Source of the DNA: Panorpa germanica
Taxonomy: Eukaryota; Arthropoda; Insecta; Mecoptera; Panorpidae
Reading direction: 5' to 3'
Assembly: GCA_963678705.1 (NCBI GenBank)
Contig: OY783205.1
Location: forward strand, 28,883,034 to 28,947,033
DNA length: 64,000 nucleotides
The notes beneath the pieces are model-generated. The model ran no database searches. It had not been told where the DNA came from and was given only the letters and a program-made list of their open reading frames with translations. Position 1 is the stretch's first letter, and each line of letters begins with the position of its first letter. This document shows positions 1 to 15,100 of this stretch, in pieces. Position numbers and translations under genes: made by a program.

Positions 1-1777
1 AAATACCGGCAAAGTTATTATAAACAAGCACCACTGAATACACTGTTATTATCATGCAAGAAACTATAGTAGAAATTATTTTAAAGGAGTTAATCTAGTT
101 CTTTTCAAATTATACATTCATATTTTTATATAAAATAATATTTCGAATAACACAATTCGAGTTTCTTATTATTCTTAACAGTGTAGACATTGTAATTCTT
201 GTATCGATGAAATTCATCTTCAGTTATGTATTTTATTTGAGTTTGAAATCTCAAACTGTTCACCATGCACTTGTTCTTTTTTTTATTTCAATTTTTGTTT
301 CATACATAAATAAAACTGAGTTGTTTTTGAAAAAAAATTACAATCGGTAAAAAATGTAAGTATGTATGTATTCCATTTAGTAGGACCTGTTTATAAGTTG
401 GTGTGGATTGAGGACTTCGTCGTAGGGTAGGCTGTATTTCCGTTGGACGTTGGATGTTGGAATCTGGAAGCATTGCATCTTCCGATCTTCCGTTAGCTGT
501 GGATGGGGTGTCTACTCAACGCTGATTTATTGAACATCTTTAATTCACATCTTATTAACAATCTCATTACAGATGTGTTTTAATTTGTTTGTTGTTTTCA
601 TTAATTTCTACTGATGCCAGGAACTTTCATATTATCCTACATCTTTAATTCAGTTGTAATTGTAACTGTTGTCAACAACAGTTCTAATCACATTCGCTTC
701 GGGCAGATTCGGGGTTAAGGTTTGCATCTAGTCGTCCCATGTGCGGACGCCCTTATTGTGCGACTGTGGGTATAGCTGCATTAAGTGCAATGGTTGTCCT
801 GTCCGAGGAACTGATGAGCAGCCTTACTGACGCCTAAAGGACGTGGATTGACGTGCACTGCTGCGTCAGTATTGGTACAATGATACATTGCTACATTGGA
901 TCCCGTAAACCCGACATCTCTTTCATATAAATTATGAAACACGTTACAAAACATGACTGGCGTTTTGAGTTACAATTGCATCTCTGGTACAACCATCGCG
1001 TCGTATCACATCGCCATATTGAGCAAGTCCTTTGCTTTAATGAACTGTCACTGTCCAACGGCCAACGACCAACGACCAACGACCGACGACCGACGTCTGT
1101 TGCGACTTGGATTGATGGCATGAGTGTTGAATGCCTCAGGGGACTTCGGTAACGCTACTGAGGCAGGGACCCCACTGGGGGCTCATTGAACGACACGATC
1201 TACAAATAGCACTCTGCGTTCGAAGACTAAGTGGGCATTGTGTATGTCGATTCAACTATTGTTATAAAATGTAAGATTCACTAATTTGAAACTCTGTGTG
1301 TACACTTTGAAGATAAAGACTGAATATCTTTCCATCCTGGTTTCAAATTTGCAGTTAACAAGTGGTAAAGTTTCTACTTTTTTTCTTTTTCATTTTTTTT
1401 AAATCTATTTATATTATTGTACAACATATTAAGCTTATTGTGTAAAAATTTGAAGTCGATTGGAGTAAAATTGTCGGAGATATAGACTTTTAAGTCTTCT
1501 CCTCTCTGGTCTGTTTTCGTGTTACTTTGAAACTTTTAAATGCGGTTTCTCACACATAGCTTTTTCAGAGTCGGTGCCCTCTCTACTGGACCGATTCTTT
1601 TGAAATTTTGCACACTTTTTCTTTACATACATTCCGAGGTAACGCTGTCGAGTTTTTTTAAATTTTTTAATTTTAACGTATTTTAAAATAACAAAGTTTC
1701 TGATTTTTTTCATGAAAAATCGGTATTTTGACTTTTAAGTGCTGTTAAAAATTAAAAAATCAATAAGAAAAGAAAAA
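1..1777. other. Intergenic DNA left of the LTR element
   Basis: No gene is recognised here. The short open frames at about 891-1152 on both strands overlap each other across a simple-sequence tract and show no family motif. The stretch 700-900 is richer in G+C than its surroundings but has no extended open frame. Positions 1440-1770 read like non-coding repeat DNA with phrases such as gaaattttgca, which also recur in the repeat cluster at 30.9-35.1 kb. The LTR element is inserted at the right edge of this stretch. Confidence 0.6.
1053..1095. repeat. Heptamer minisatellite (CCAACGA)n / (CCGACGA)n
   Basis: About six consecutive units of a 7-bp motif, first ccaacga and then drifting to ccgacga, run through this stretch. 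A related 7-mer run (catcgac/cgtcgac) occurs at 40,975-41,000. It is short and imperfect, and explains the odd repetitive peptides in the overlapping short frames. Confidence 0.7.
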
Positions 1778-1781
1778 CTCG
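1778..1781. repeat. Target-site duplication CTCG (left)
   Basis: The four bases CTCG lie directly left of the TGTTAC end of the left LTR. The same four bases follow the right LTR at 8830-8833. This is the duplication made when integrase inserted the element and fixes its outer borders. Confidence 0.85.
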
Positions 1782-2366
1782 TGTTACGTTTTGCCGAACA
1801 GACTTATTGAATTTTCTTAAAGTTTGGTATTTCGTTTAGAGCTTGTAAGTTAGTTTAGTTTTTCTATTGCAGGATAATAAAACAAATATTATTAATATAC
1901 TTTAACTTTATTGATATATAAAAGTTCTACTAGAATTAGTGATTCACATTAAGTTATAAAAAGTAATTTAACCAACAATTAGTCTATCGATTATTCAGTG
2001 TTAATAGTTTGAAGGATAGACTGTGAATGATCTTCAGTACAAGATTTTCTTATAGGTAACTTTAGTGTGTGAGACAAAACATGTCCTGACTTGTTCATCT
2101 AGCTCTTGTTATCTCAAGTACCAAGGGTTGATTTAAAAGATACAGGCCCACACATCTAGCTGGGAATGTCTACATAAGTCAGTTCTCACATATGAAATTA
2201 ATAGACTAATTTGAACACTTGACTTATCAGTAGATAAGTGCTTTGAGAACTTAAACCTACAATTAATACTTTGCAGATTTATTAGGGTACTCAACATTGC
2301 AGATCTATTAGTATACTCATGTGAAAATCATACTCTTCTAGCTTTAAATATATCCAGGATATAACA
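1782..2366 (-). repeat. 3' LTR (left copy)
   Basis: A 585-bp direct repeat identical, as far as I could read, to 8245-8829. Because the element lies on the minus strand, this is its 3' LTR. It starts TGTTACG on the plus strand and ends ATATAACA. Confidence 0.92.
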
Positions 2367-2377
2367 TTCCTCCCTTC
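2367..2377 (-). other. Polypurine tract next to the 3' LTR
   Basis: On the minus strand the purine run gaagggaggaa sits immediately before the 3' LTR start TGTTATATCC. This is the expected position and composition of the plus-strand primer of an LTR retroelement, and it confirms the minus-strand orientation. Confidence 0.8.
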
Positions 2378-4977
2378 AAGCTTGAAGAATATACTTTCAC
2401 ATGTTTTCTTTAATATAACATGTTACATGATAGTATGTTTAATGTGGCTAGCCACATGGTTTCTGTAAAGAGTACAAGTGTTTATGAAAGTGGATGAAAT
2501 AAACATATTCATACATAAGGGTTTGTGCAAGTCTCTTAAGATTAAATATAATTACATTATTTATTATATGAGATATCTTAAAGATATATCAAAGTAACGT
2601 CACTATAATGATCTGTAAATAGACATTAAAGTAAAATAGTTATGATAATGTAAAATAGTAAGCATAAAATTCATTGCTATAACAGAAATAATATATAAAA
2701 ATAATTAAACATAATAAAGTAGAATACAAAGTTTTAGGTCAATTGGAAATCAGTAAAATATTAATAGTGATTTACTAAATAAAATTGATATAGTAATATA
2801 AAGATAGTAAGTATAAAGATGCATTATTACAATTATGATAATGTTTAACATATGATTAACATATTAAGATAAAATTCTAAATTTTAATTAGTTAGGATTC
2901 TGCAAAATAATAATATTACTTAGAAACAAAATTACTATTTAATATTTATTAAAATTAAAGTTATTATTCGTTGAGTGAGAATGAACATATTAAAAGTCCA
3001 AAGTTGAGTCTATTGTACTCAACAATATCATCATCCTCAGGTGTCTCACTATTCGAATGTCTTATTGTCCTGACAATAACTTGATTGTCTTTTAACACAA
3101 TAGGGTGAAAATATATTACTTATAGAAACACAATTTTTATTATTAGGTTCACCCAAATTATCGTTTAATTGCCCTTTTCAAATTTTAGAGCACTTGCATT
3201 TTTCTCTATATAACAAAACACTATAATTATTATGACACAAATCACTGAGTTTCCTTTTTGATGTCATCTAGATTTCTATTGGCGTCACTCAGGTCGTTTA
3301 GATTTGCGTGATGTAAATCCAGTGGGTCGATGTCTTCGATTTCCTTCTTGGTTAAATCTTCACAACAATCTATGTTTATTATTGGAAGATTGTTTTGTTT
3401 TGTTATGTTGCTGGTTCAGGTGAAACAAAATAAGTATTTCTCTCCTCACTTATGTAAATGTATTGATAAGTAGGGATAATAAAGGATTAAACGTGGGGAT
3501 GTTTAGTGGATATCGGTAAAGGATATACCTGATATTGATTATATTCAAATACTTCGACTAAAGGGATTTCTAATACAAATATAGCTCTCTTGCAAAGTAT
3601 GAACTTTAATTATTTGTTGATAATTATGTAATTCCTCAACATTATGGGGCAACTTAACCTTGTCTAGTTGCATTGGAATTTTATTTTAACTGTTTTTGCA
3701 AATCGGTTGAATTGATAGTACTACTGTGCAATATTTCGAGTATTGTGAATTCGTAAGAATAATTGTATAAAATAAGTAATAATACTCTAGTCAGAGTAGT
3801 AAAACAACAAAATTTGCAATTACCCAACTATAAAATATTCTTAGTTAAATATTTCAGCAAAACAGCAATAAATGAGAAACATGTAATAATCCAGTCTATA
3901 ATAATCCAATCTATCTAGAATATGCTAACACCGTGTCAGCATAATTACGATAATATCGTTGTATTTATTTCAACTTATAATTTATGAAATGTTTATGTGC
4001 AGGTGTATATACAGAATTAGATATATACCCTGTATTTAATTTGGACTTTATTTAGTAAAGTATACATTTATTTATATAGCATTATTTTAATGTAAAGGTC
4101 ATTCATGTTTGACATACTAAGATTAAATAGTGTTTTAGAATACTAGATATATTATATTTCTATTGCTTGTTAACGTAACACAAGATTAGGGATGGATGCT
4201 GCACATCTGTTTACTATATAGTAAGTTAGGGTCGAATGACATATGAAGATATATATGTCTATACGCATCTATGTATTAAGGGTTTACTAGGTCAACGTTC
4301 AGTATGTGTGTTTTTATGGTTATTTTGGTCTTTTCTGATGCAATAATTTAAAATAATAACTTGAAACAAATAACACAATTGGAGCAAGTGACAAGATATA
4401 ATTTATTTAATTTAAAATTGGTAAAGGAACAAATAGACAGAACGATAGAGTTCGGTTAATTAAAAACACAAACAAAACTAATAAATACTTTTTCTTATTC
4501 AATTTCTTGGTTTCCTATAAACCATTCATACCGATTTCTATTTTCGGCAATAACTCAATAATTTCATATACTTCATTTTTCAATACTTCATAGTATTAGC
4601 ATAGTATTCAAATATCTGATAGTCAATAAATAACTCATAGCAAATCAAGAATACAATCTATTCTCTTTAATTTCTAGCTAGCACTCATATCAAATCTTTT
4701 TAAAATCATACGTCTATAACAACAATGCTACAATACTTTATGTTCAGAAAAAAAAATCATTTTAATAGCTCAACTATGTTACTCTTAAACAAAACTATCT
4801 TGACACCCTAGAATACGTTTACTGTTAAAATTATCCTTCCTATTTCCAAAATTTCTTATTGTTATTTTATAAAATGATACTTATGATCTATTCTAACATT
4901 TAAATGTTCTTATTCTATGCAACTTTAGTTCAATTAACAATCAACTTTATCCGATTTTCTAGTTAAAATACTATCTA
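2378..4977 (-). other. Non-coding interior of the LTR element (former pol/env zone)
   Basis: About 2.6 kb between the truncated pol frame and the polypurine tract. It is strongly AT-rich and has no open frame of 60 codons apart from a short env-like scrap listed separately. In an intact relative this distance would hold RNase H, integrase and env. Since the LTRs are identical, the loss of coding content happened in the parent copy and not after insertion here. A short hairpin (gctaacaccgtgtcagc) lies near 3925. Confidence 0.6.
3242..3418 (-). pseudogene. Env-like remnant (C-terminal part, frame broken)
   Basis: A minus-strand frame of about 57 codons is open here and rich in Asp, Asn and Lys (for example DLTKKEIEDIDPLDL), ending at a stop at 3242-3244. 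In a neighbouring frame just downstream, a run of Ile/Val/Cys codons gives a hydrophobic stretch like a membrane anchor. A charged stalk followed by an anchor just before the 3' LTR is what the end of an errantivirus envelope gene would look like. No family motif proves this; the frame is interrupted and no start is visible. It could also be chance coding-like sequence. Confidence 0.35.
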
Positions 4978-6942
4978 TTATTCTCTAATGTCTAACGGCA
5001 AATTGATCTGATTGACGCTTACTACTAATGTTTCCTTGAACATCGTCTTAATTAAAATCATGAAATAAATGCTTAACTTAACAAGTGCGAAAATTCCTAA
5101 AATTAATCTTTTAAAATCACCTATCATTAATAAATCAATCAATTTACTCTGCAAATTATACTCTCCTTTTCTTAGAACAATAGCAATATTTTCTCTCTCA
5201 ACATGTATATTTTCTTCTAGGCTTAAGCTAATAGTCTTCACAACTATTCTATCTGTTACAGATTTCTTTACACCTTTTACATTTTCTGCAATTCTCTTTT
5301 CATCAATAATTATTTCGTTTATAGTGCCCTCACTTAATAAAACTTTATCGTCGCGGCTAGAATCTATTTTTTCTAACTCTTTATCAATTATACTTTTGTG
5401 CATATTCTCACATAGTTTATCTAGAATATTAGAAATTAAAGGTAGCGGGTATTCGTCTCCAACGGTAACCTCATTTAATTTCCTATAATCAATACCCATT
5501 CGCCATTTGGCTTTGCCTGATTTGTCTAACTTTTTTGGAACGACCCACACAGGTGAAGACCAAGGACTATCTGAATGTTGTATTATTTCCTGGGCTAGGA
5601 GTTTGTCGATTTGTGATTTTACTTCAGCACGATGGATTTGTGGATATCTATACGACTTTGTACATATGGGATTATTATTAGTGACTGTTATTTTGTGCTT
5701 TATTTTATTTGTAAAGCTTAAATTATCACCTTCTAAGAAGAATATATCACTGTATTCGTGAATTAAACTTTGTGTTACTAAAAATTCCTTTTTATTTAAA
5801 TGGTCTAACTGAACACTATCATTCAGTTTATCCATTCTTGAATTAAAATTATTTTCATAATTTCTAAAATTAAAGATTTCAAACATATTATCTAGTGACG
5901 GACTACTCAAATTTTCAGTAGACGGACACGTATTTATATTGTTTAAATTATCTTGGTTTATATTAGAATCAGTTTTTTCCTTTAAATTAAAATTTTCAAA
6001 CACTCCCTTATTCATTGTACTCAAATTATCAGTACCTGAACATGTGGTAGTATTGTTTGAATTAGTTATGTTAGGGTTAATTTCCTTAACATTAAAAATT
6101 TCAAACGAATCACTCAGCAATACCGATAACCTCAAATTATCAGGTTCCAGGTATACAGGTGTATCATTTGTATTTATTACTTTAGTTTTGAATTGATTAT
6201 TTTCAATCTTTACTAAAGCATTAGGTATTATTATACCCTTATTATTATAGCGTTCCATATGATAATCGCCATTTATTTTATTGATGTGAAATGTAACAAT
6301 TTGTTCACATCTGGGAATTAATGTAATATTTACTGATTCTTTAGTAATTAACCCTACTGGGTTATCCAAATTAAAAGACAAATTAAATTTTTTGTCTTTG
6401 GCTTCCAATATTTTCATTGGTAAGTCCACTTTAGCATGGATCTTATTTAAAAAGTCCATACCTAATAATCCATCGTATTTTGAACTGAAATCACATATAT
6501 AAAAGGTTATAGGTTCTTTAAATTCTGGTAGAGAAAGGTCGATTGACCTATTGACAACACGAGTTGAATTTAATGCTATTAGGGTTACTTTTACTGTTCG
6601 TATGCTATTTAAATTCACACGTAAGGCAGTTAATAAACCATTATTGACTAGGGAGCATTTGCTACCTGTATCAATTAAAAATTTAGCATTCCATTCTTTA
6701 ATGTATAAATAAGGCAACTCATTATCGTTGTTTAGATTAACGTCGGAACTTAGCATTTCAAATGTTATTTTCTTATTGTTAGATTTTAAATTTCTACCCT
6801 TCTTAGATACTCTATTTGATTTTAGTTTGGTGGGATTATTAGTATATATATTTTTATTTAATGTCTCTAATTCATTTGGGGAGGCTCTTGAGACAAGGAG
6901 TCCTCCTCCAGACAGTTTAAATGATGGCTGTCTTGAGACTTG
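4978..6942 (-). pseudogene. pol: Truncated pol: protease plus N-terminal reverse transcriptase, fused to an unknown tail
   Basis: The frame is open from 6942, overlaps the end of gag by 76 bp in the -1 frame and stops at 4978. Numbering from the first Met (6756), an aspartic protease motif LIDTG is at residues 27-31 and the flap/second-half signature GLLGMDFL at about 96-103. The RT fingers (WSSPVWVVPKK, then GIDYRKLN) are at about 399-428. At about residue 448 (position 5413-5415) the family match stops: the region that should carry the catalytic YxDD box is missing. The last 145 or so residues are Lys/Glu/Ile-rich and contain a hydrophobic segment (about 550-573) that I cannot assign. Residues about 216-310 hold three diverged copies of a block starting FEIFN/FENFN. 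It should be translated only by frameshifting from gag. It is a defective replication gene, not a functional polymerase. Confidence 0.85.
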
Positions 6943-7880
6943 TTAACTTTATTTATTTTTGCAAAACAGCTATCTTCCAAGTGTCCTAATTTTCGACAAA
7001 AGGTACATATATTGCTATTTCTGCTCTGACCAGAGGTGCTAGTATTATTGTTTACTAAATTAACACTACTTTGTGTGCCGTAACTATTACTATTGCTAAT
7101 TCTCTGCCCAGTACTACCACCAATCCTACAATTAGTTGTATGATGATTTGTTATTTTACAACGTTTGCAAAACAGTTTTGATTTTTTAATATTATCTTTA
7201 GACAAAGGGAAATTATCCTGAGATGCTGGGAAATTACTATTAATATGTTGGTGCAAAACGCTACGCGTATATGTGATATTTTCTTCGTCCAAAATATAAT
7301 TCAACGCGTCCGGGATGGATAATGGATTTTTAATCCGGACATAGGTTCCTAGAGGTTCATTAAGACCGGCTAAGAATGTTTTAAGTGCCGTGCCTTTTAC
7401 AATACCGCGTTGTACTTGCTTAATAGCGTCGGAATTCTTAGTAGCTAAAATACTTTCGCAAACGGAAGATTGTATTTTCATGATGCGGTTGCCAAATTCG
7501 CGAGGTGTTTCGTTTCTCTTTTGTGTAGAAATTACCAGATCTCTGTGCAGACTTTCAAAGTCTCTTTGATCTGAATAATTAATACTCAAATGATCGCGAA
7601 TCTCTTGCCACGTATTTAAATTTAGTGAATTTATATCGCTTTTAGCATTTCCTTTTATTTTATTATTTATACTTTGCAAGATTAACTTGTTTTGGAAACA
7701 ATCGATGTTATTTTCATCGTAAAATTCATCATATATCAAATCACATGCATTTAAAAATTGATTTAACTCGCTCTGCTTACCGTCATATTCAGGTATTGAG
7801 CTCAGGTATATAGGATTTAGGGTAGTGGTTTTTTGTTGGACTAATTCCGTAGAGGTAGTTGATGTTGTTGGGAGTGACAT
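6867..7880 (-). CDS. gag: Gag polyprotein of the LTR element
   Basis: An intact 337-aa frame starting at the first ATG after the leader. Gag is the structural protein that packs the element's RNA into virus-like particles in the cytoplasm. Two retroviral-type zinc knuckles of the CX2CX4HX4C form are visible: CKRCKITNHHTTNC at residues 238-251 and CTFCRKLGHLEDSC at 292-305. The region before them contains the conserved-looking block ETPREFGNRIMKIQ (about 124-137) and a segment around 160-200 that resembles the retrotransposon gag capsid core. The C-terminal 25 codons overlap pol in the -1 frame. The intact state fits the recent insertion. It could still supply Gag in trans or be packaged with the help of an autonomous relative (inference). 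Confidence 0.9.
   Translation of the reverse strand: MSLPTTSTTSTELVQQKTTTLNPIYLSSIPEYDGKQSELNQFLNACDLIYDEFYDENNIDCFQNKLILQSINNKIKGNAKSDINSLNLNTWQEIRDHLSINYSDQRDFESLHRDLVISTQKRNETPREFGNRIMKIQSSVCESILATKNSDAIKQVQRGIVKGTALKTFLAGLNEPLGTYVRIKNPLSIPDALNYILDEENITYTRSVLHQHINSNFPASQDNFPLSKDNIKKSKLFCKRCKITNHHTTNCRIGGSTGQRISNSNSYGTQSSVNLVNNNTSTSGQSRNSNICTFCRKLGHLEDSCFAKINKVNKSQDSHHLNCLEEDSLSQEPPQMN
6915..6921 (-). promoter_or_regulatory. -1 ribosomal frameshift site (slippery heptamer TTTAAAC)
   Basis: Inside the gag/pol overlap the minus strand reads T TTA AAC in the gag frame, the classic X XXY YYZ heptamer. Gag codons and pol codons differ by exactly one base in the -1 sense. Five bases downstream begins a G-rich stretch (GGAGGAGGACTCC) that can pair with itself or with a CCTCC about 20 bases later, a plausible stimulatory stem. 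This gives a small fraction of Gag-Pol fusion, as in other retroelements. Confidence 0.8.
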
Positions 7881-8225
7881 TTTGGATTACACAAGTGAGA
7901 ACAGGAAATAAACTTATTATTTGTTTTTGACTTACAGCGAGAGTATTATCTTCATCTGCGTACTGGTCCTTGTTGCTCGTATGCCGCAATTACACGTGCA
8001 AATACTTTTACTTTATGCACAAAGCCCCCACTTTTATAGGTACTGTTTAAATTGTTCACAATGTTTTTAACACCGTAAATACTTTTCAGGAACACACACA
8101 GTACACTTAGTTTAAGTTTGTGAAATATCTTTGTTTTATTATAACTTAATTTTGACTTTATTAAGTTAGTGTTGGCTCGGAAAATGGTTTTCCCGAATTT
8201 CACACACCTTACAATAGCTTTATAT
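7881..8225 (-). other. Leader between primer site and gag
   Basis: This is the 5' untranslated leader of the element on the minus strand. The short frames at 7789-8203 overlap gag or the primer site and have no motif, so I treat them as chance frames. A leader of this length usually holds the packaging signal, but none is recognisable by sequence alone. Confidence 0.6.
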
Positions 8226-8243
8226 ATCCTACCGACTGCGCCA
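8226..8243 (-). other. Primer binding site complementary to tRNA-Ser 3' end
   Basis: The plus strand reads ATCCTACCGACTGCGCCA directly beside the 5' LTR, separated from it by one base. That is the 3' end of an animal tRNA-Ser including the terminal CCA (acceptor strand CGACTGC plus discriminator G). On the element's own strand this is a site complementary to the tRNA, used to prime minus-strand DNA synthesis. The 17.6/297 group of insect Gypsy elements uses the same primer. Confidence 0.88.
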
Positions 8244-8244
8244 C

Positions 8245-8829
8245 TGTTACGTTTTGCCGAACAGACTTATTGAATTTTCTTAAAGTTTGGTATTTCGTTT
8301 AGAGCTTGTAAGTTAGTTTAGTTTTTCTATTGCAGGATAATAAAACAAATATTATTAATATACTTTAACTTTATTGATATATAAAAGTTCTACTAGAATT
8401 AGTGATTCACATTAAGTTATAAAAAGTAATTTAACCAACAATTAGTCTATCGATTATTCAGTGTTAATAGTTTGAAGGATAGACTGTGAATGATCTTCAG
8501 TACAAGATTTTCTTATAGGTAACTTTAGTGTGTGAGACAAAACATGTCCTGACTTGTTCATCTAGCTCTTGTTATCTCAAGTACCAAGGGTTGATTTAAA
8601 AGATACAGGCCCACACATCTAGCTGGGAATGTCTACATAAGTCAGTTCTCACATATGAAATTAATAGACTAATTTGAACACTTGACTTATCAGTAGATAA
8701 GTGCTTTGAGAACTTAAACCTACAATTAATACTTTGCAGATTTATTAGGGTACTCAACATTGCAGATCTATTAGTATACTCATGTGAAAATCATACTCTT
8801 CTAGCTTTAAATATATCCAGGATATAACA
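8245..8829 (-). repeat. 5' LTR (right copy)
   Basis: The 585-bp partner of the left LTR, with the same length and no difference found by eye. In the element's orientation it is the 5' LTR and should hold the promoter that drives gag-pol RNA toward lower coordinates. Confidence 0.92.
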
Positions 8830-8833
8830 CTCG
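8830..8833. repeat. Target-site duplication CTCG (right)
   Basis: CTCG follows the terminal CA of the right LTR and matches the four bases before the left LTR. Removing the element and one copy joins ...aaaactcg to acagcatt... Confidence 0.85.
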
Positions 8834-9799
8834 ACAGCATTACCTGCAGAAATTTATCAACTAATGAAATCATTTTAGTTTTTTGATTTCAGGTAATCTA
8901 GTGATGAGTTATGAGTGGCACCGCAATGTTACTTTTTTTTGTGACGTCAGCGGAGATTCGCTGTCAATGCCTCATTTCTTGATATTTATTTATAAAAATT
9001 TCACAAAGTATTCTTCAAATATCATTTTATCATGTAGTAATTATAGAAATAATTATATATTAAGTGTGTCGTCAAAAAACATTATCGAAAATGTGCTTCT
9101 TTTTTATCGTTACACCCCCTCTTAATTTTTAGTTAGTATCAAAAATATTTTTAAAAGAGGTTATTCGACTAAAAGAGTTAATTATAACAATTTGTCCTCA
9201 GTGTTTTAATTACCGTTGTACCTTGAGTATGCAATGGTCATGACCACCCACAGACATGCGCACTTATCTGTATGTATCGCATCTACCCGAACTGCAATGT
9301 CTTTTGCAATATCTTCTGAACCGCAATGCATCTTGGAACAAACACTCTCTGTAAACTCGCTTGACGTTGAACTTAAGTCTTACATATCAAACTAGCTCAA
9401 GACTCTGCTTTGATTTCTCAATTATTACGTGAAGACATGTAGGAGGCTGTAGTATGTTAGTACAATAAAGAATTGACAACAATGGATTATCTCTCTCTTG
9501 GAGGAATCTCTCTCTTAGATTAGAACAAATTATTAGATTATCATTTTTAGTTAACGAGTCTTATGATTTTTTCGTAGTTCGTGTTATAAAATTTATTGTC
9601 AATATAAATTGATATACTGATATAGATATTGATATAAGATATGCTGCCATCTATATCATAAATTTCTAATTAAAAGTACCTTAAGTAAATGTTAATGAGA
9701 ACTATATATTTAAAGTATTTCAAAGATTCATTTACGTTGGCTTTTATGGTTCAGCAATGACTTATTACATGTTAAATACTTACATAAAACAATCGTGAG
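8834..9799. other. Intergenic DNA between the LTR element and the small gene
   Basis: I see no gene here. The 80-codon plus frame at 8883-9125 is low-complexity and lacks any motif. At 9240-9400 there is degenerate simple sequence built on gcaatg/tcttc words. If the small gene at 9800 is real, its promoter and 5' UTR should lie in the right part of this stretch, but I cannot point to a start site. Confidence 0.5.
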
Positions 9800-13862
<4,063 letters not shown>

Positions 13863-15100
13863 GCCCGAGTTTGATTCCAATTAATACGAGTGTATCCCGG
13901 TTACGTAATTGATGCTTCTTTAGCCTTTGGCATTTTGAAGTATATGGTTCAGTATTTATAACTTTATAAAATATGGATGGATAGAATCTTCTTCTTAATA
14001 TTATATTGTGTGAATGAAATTTATTTATTTGAGTGTCTTCAATAGTAGTACAGTTTTTTTAATTGATTAAAAACTTTGAGGGTGGTACATTTCTCCCCTT
14101 CGCTGTACACATCAGTTATTCATCGTTTTAGATCTCTATGCAACAACATTATCAAATATTAATTCATTGAATTATCATGTATAGATTATGAGATATAAGC
14201 GAGAGAAATCTTGTCAGAAAAATTCAAAAATATCCATATAAGTATACAATGTAAAATATATTGCATTTGTTTCTGGCAGTAAAAAAAATTTTGTTTTGTT
14301 ACAAACAATCTTATTATTAATACACAACATAATAATATACATAAACTAGCTTATTCACGAGACCTTAAAATTAGGTTTTTTTTTTAAAGATCTAGGGATT
14401 TAATATTACCCGTAGATTTAAAGTGTTTTTTTAAGCTATTTATTAATCTAACAGGTTAGATTTTGAGTCCATTTACTTGGTAGGAGGGGGAAGGAAGGGA
14501 TAGGAGTTACCAAGCCTTCTTCAGTAGTTTTCTAACTTTTTATAATATAAGATCAGAGCCTGAAGTCTACTGTTTTAACCAAAAGAGATTTAAAAAACAT
14601 ATAATTATAAATTTATAAATGATGGTGTGACAAATCTTTCAGTATTATTTTAAATTAACTTTTTATTATAATTCAAGTTTATCTGATTATTACGGTTAAT
14701 TAAGTTATCGATCATTATTAATTGTGGTGATGCAATTAGCAAAGCTGTACTTTTTCGTAATTGGAGTAATATATAATTAACCACTTATTAACAGATCCAG
14801 CTAAGCGCTATGCTTTTTGCGTCACTTTACAATTTTTTTAAACTCAAATGAAAACTTGAAAACTGTTACACATTTGTGAGTGCAATTTTCAAAAAGGTAT
14901 GCTCGATTTTATATATTTATTTGCAAGTAAAACCTTTGTAGATATTATTTGCAACTACATAAAATAAATTCGGTATTCCATTGTTAATAATAAACACATA
15001 TACTCGTATGTATGTGCATATAGTATATGATTGTCCAACCCTCCGCTCCCGTCTCTAAACCATCTCCAGCTACACTATCGGTGATCTCCCACCCGTGTGC
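13863..15100. other. Spacer between the small gene and Serrate
   Basis: AT-rich DNA with homopolymer runs and no open frame of note. An ATTAAA at about 14,065 could serve the small gene as a poly(A) signal. Enhancers for Serrate may lie here but none can be named from sequence. Confidence 0.5.

Larger units (their letters stand above)
1782..8829 (-). mobile_element. Ty3/Gypsy-type LTR retroelement, internally deleted, minus strand
   Basis: A 7,048-bp element bounded by two 585-bp direct repeats with TG...CA ends (on the coding strand TGTTATATCC...GTAACA) and flanked by CTCG duplications. Read on the minus strand it has, in order: 5' LTR, tRNA-Ser-type primer site, gag with two zinc knuckles, a -1 frameshift site, protease, the start of reverse transcriptase, an env-like remnant, polypurine tract, 3' LTR. 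The order and primer site place it in the Ty3/Gypsy group; the primer type and env-like tail recall insect 17.6/297-like errantiviruses (inference). The RT catalytic core, RNase H and integrase are absent, so this copy cannot move itself. The two LTRs showed no difference in my reading, so insertion is recent and the deletion must be older than the insertion. Confidence 0.92.

Noticed and set aside
934-1152. 72-codon plus frame and an overlapping 76-codon minus frame
   Set aside because: Both run through the heptamer repeat, have no motif, and neither is clearly coding in composition.
5069-5488. 139-codon plus frame and other plus frames within 5,069-6,946
   Set aside because: Reverse-strand shadows of the gag-pol frame of the LTR element.
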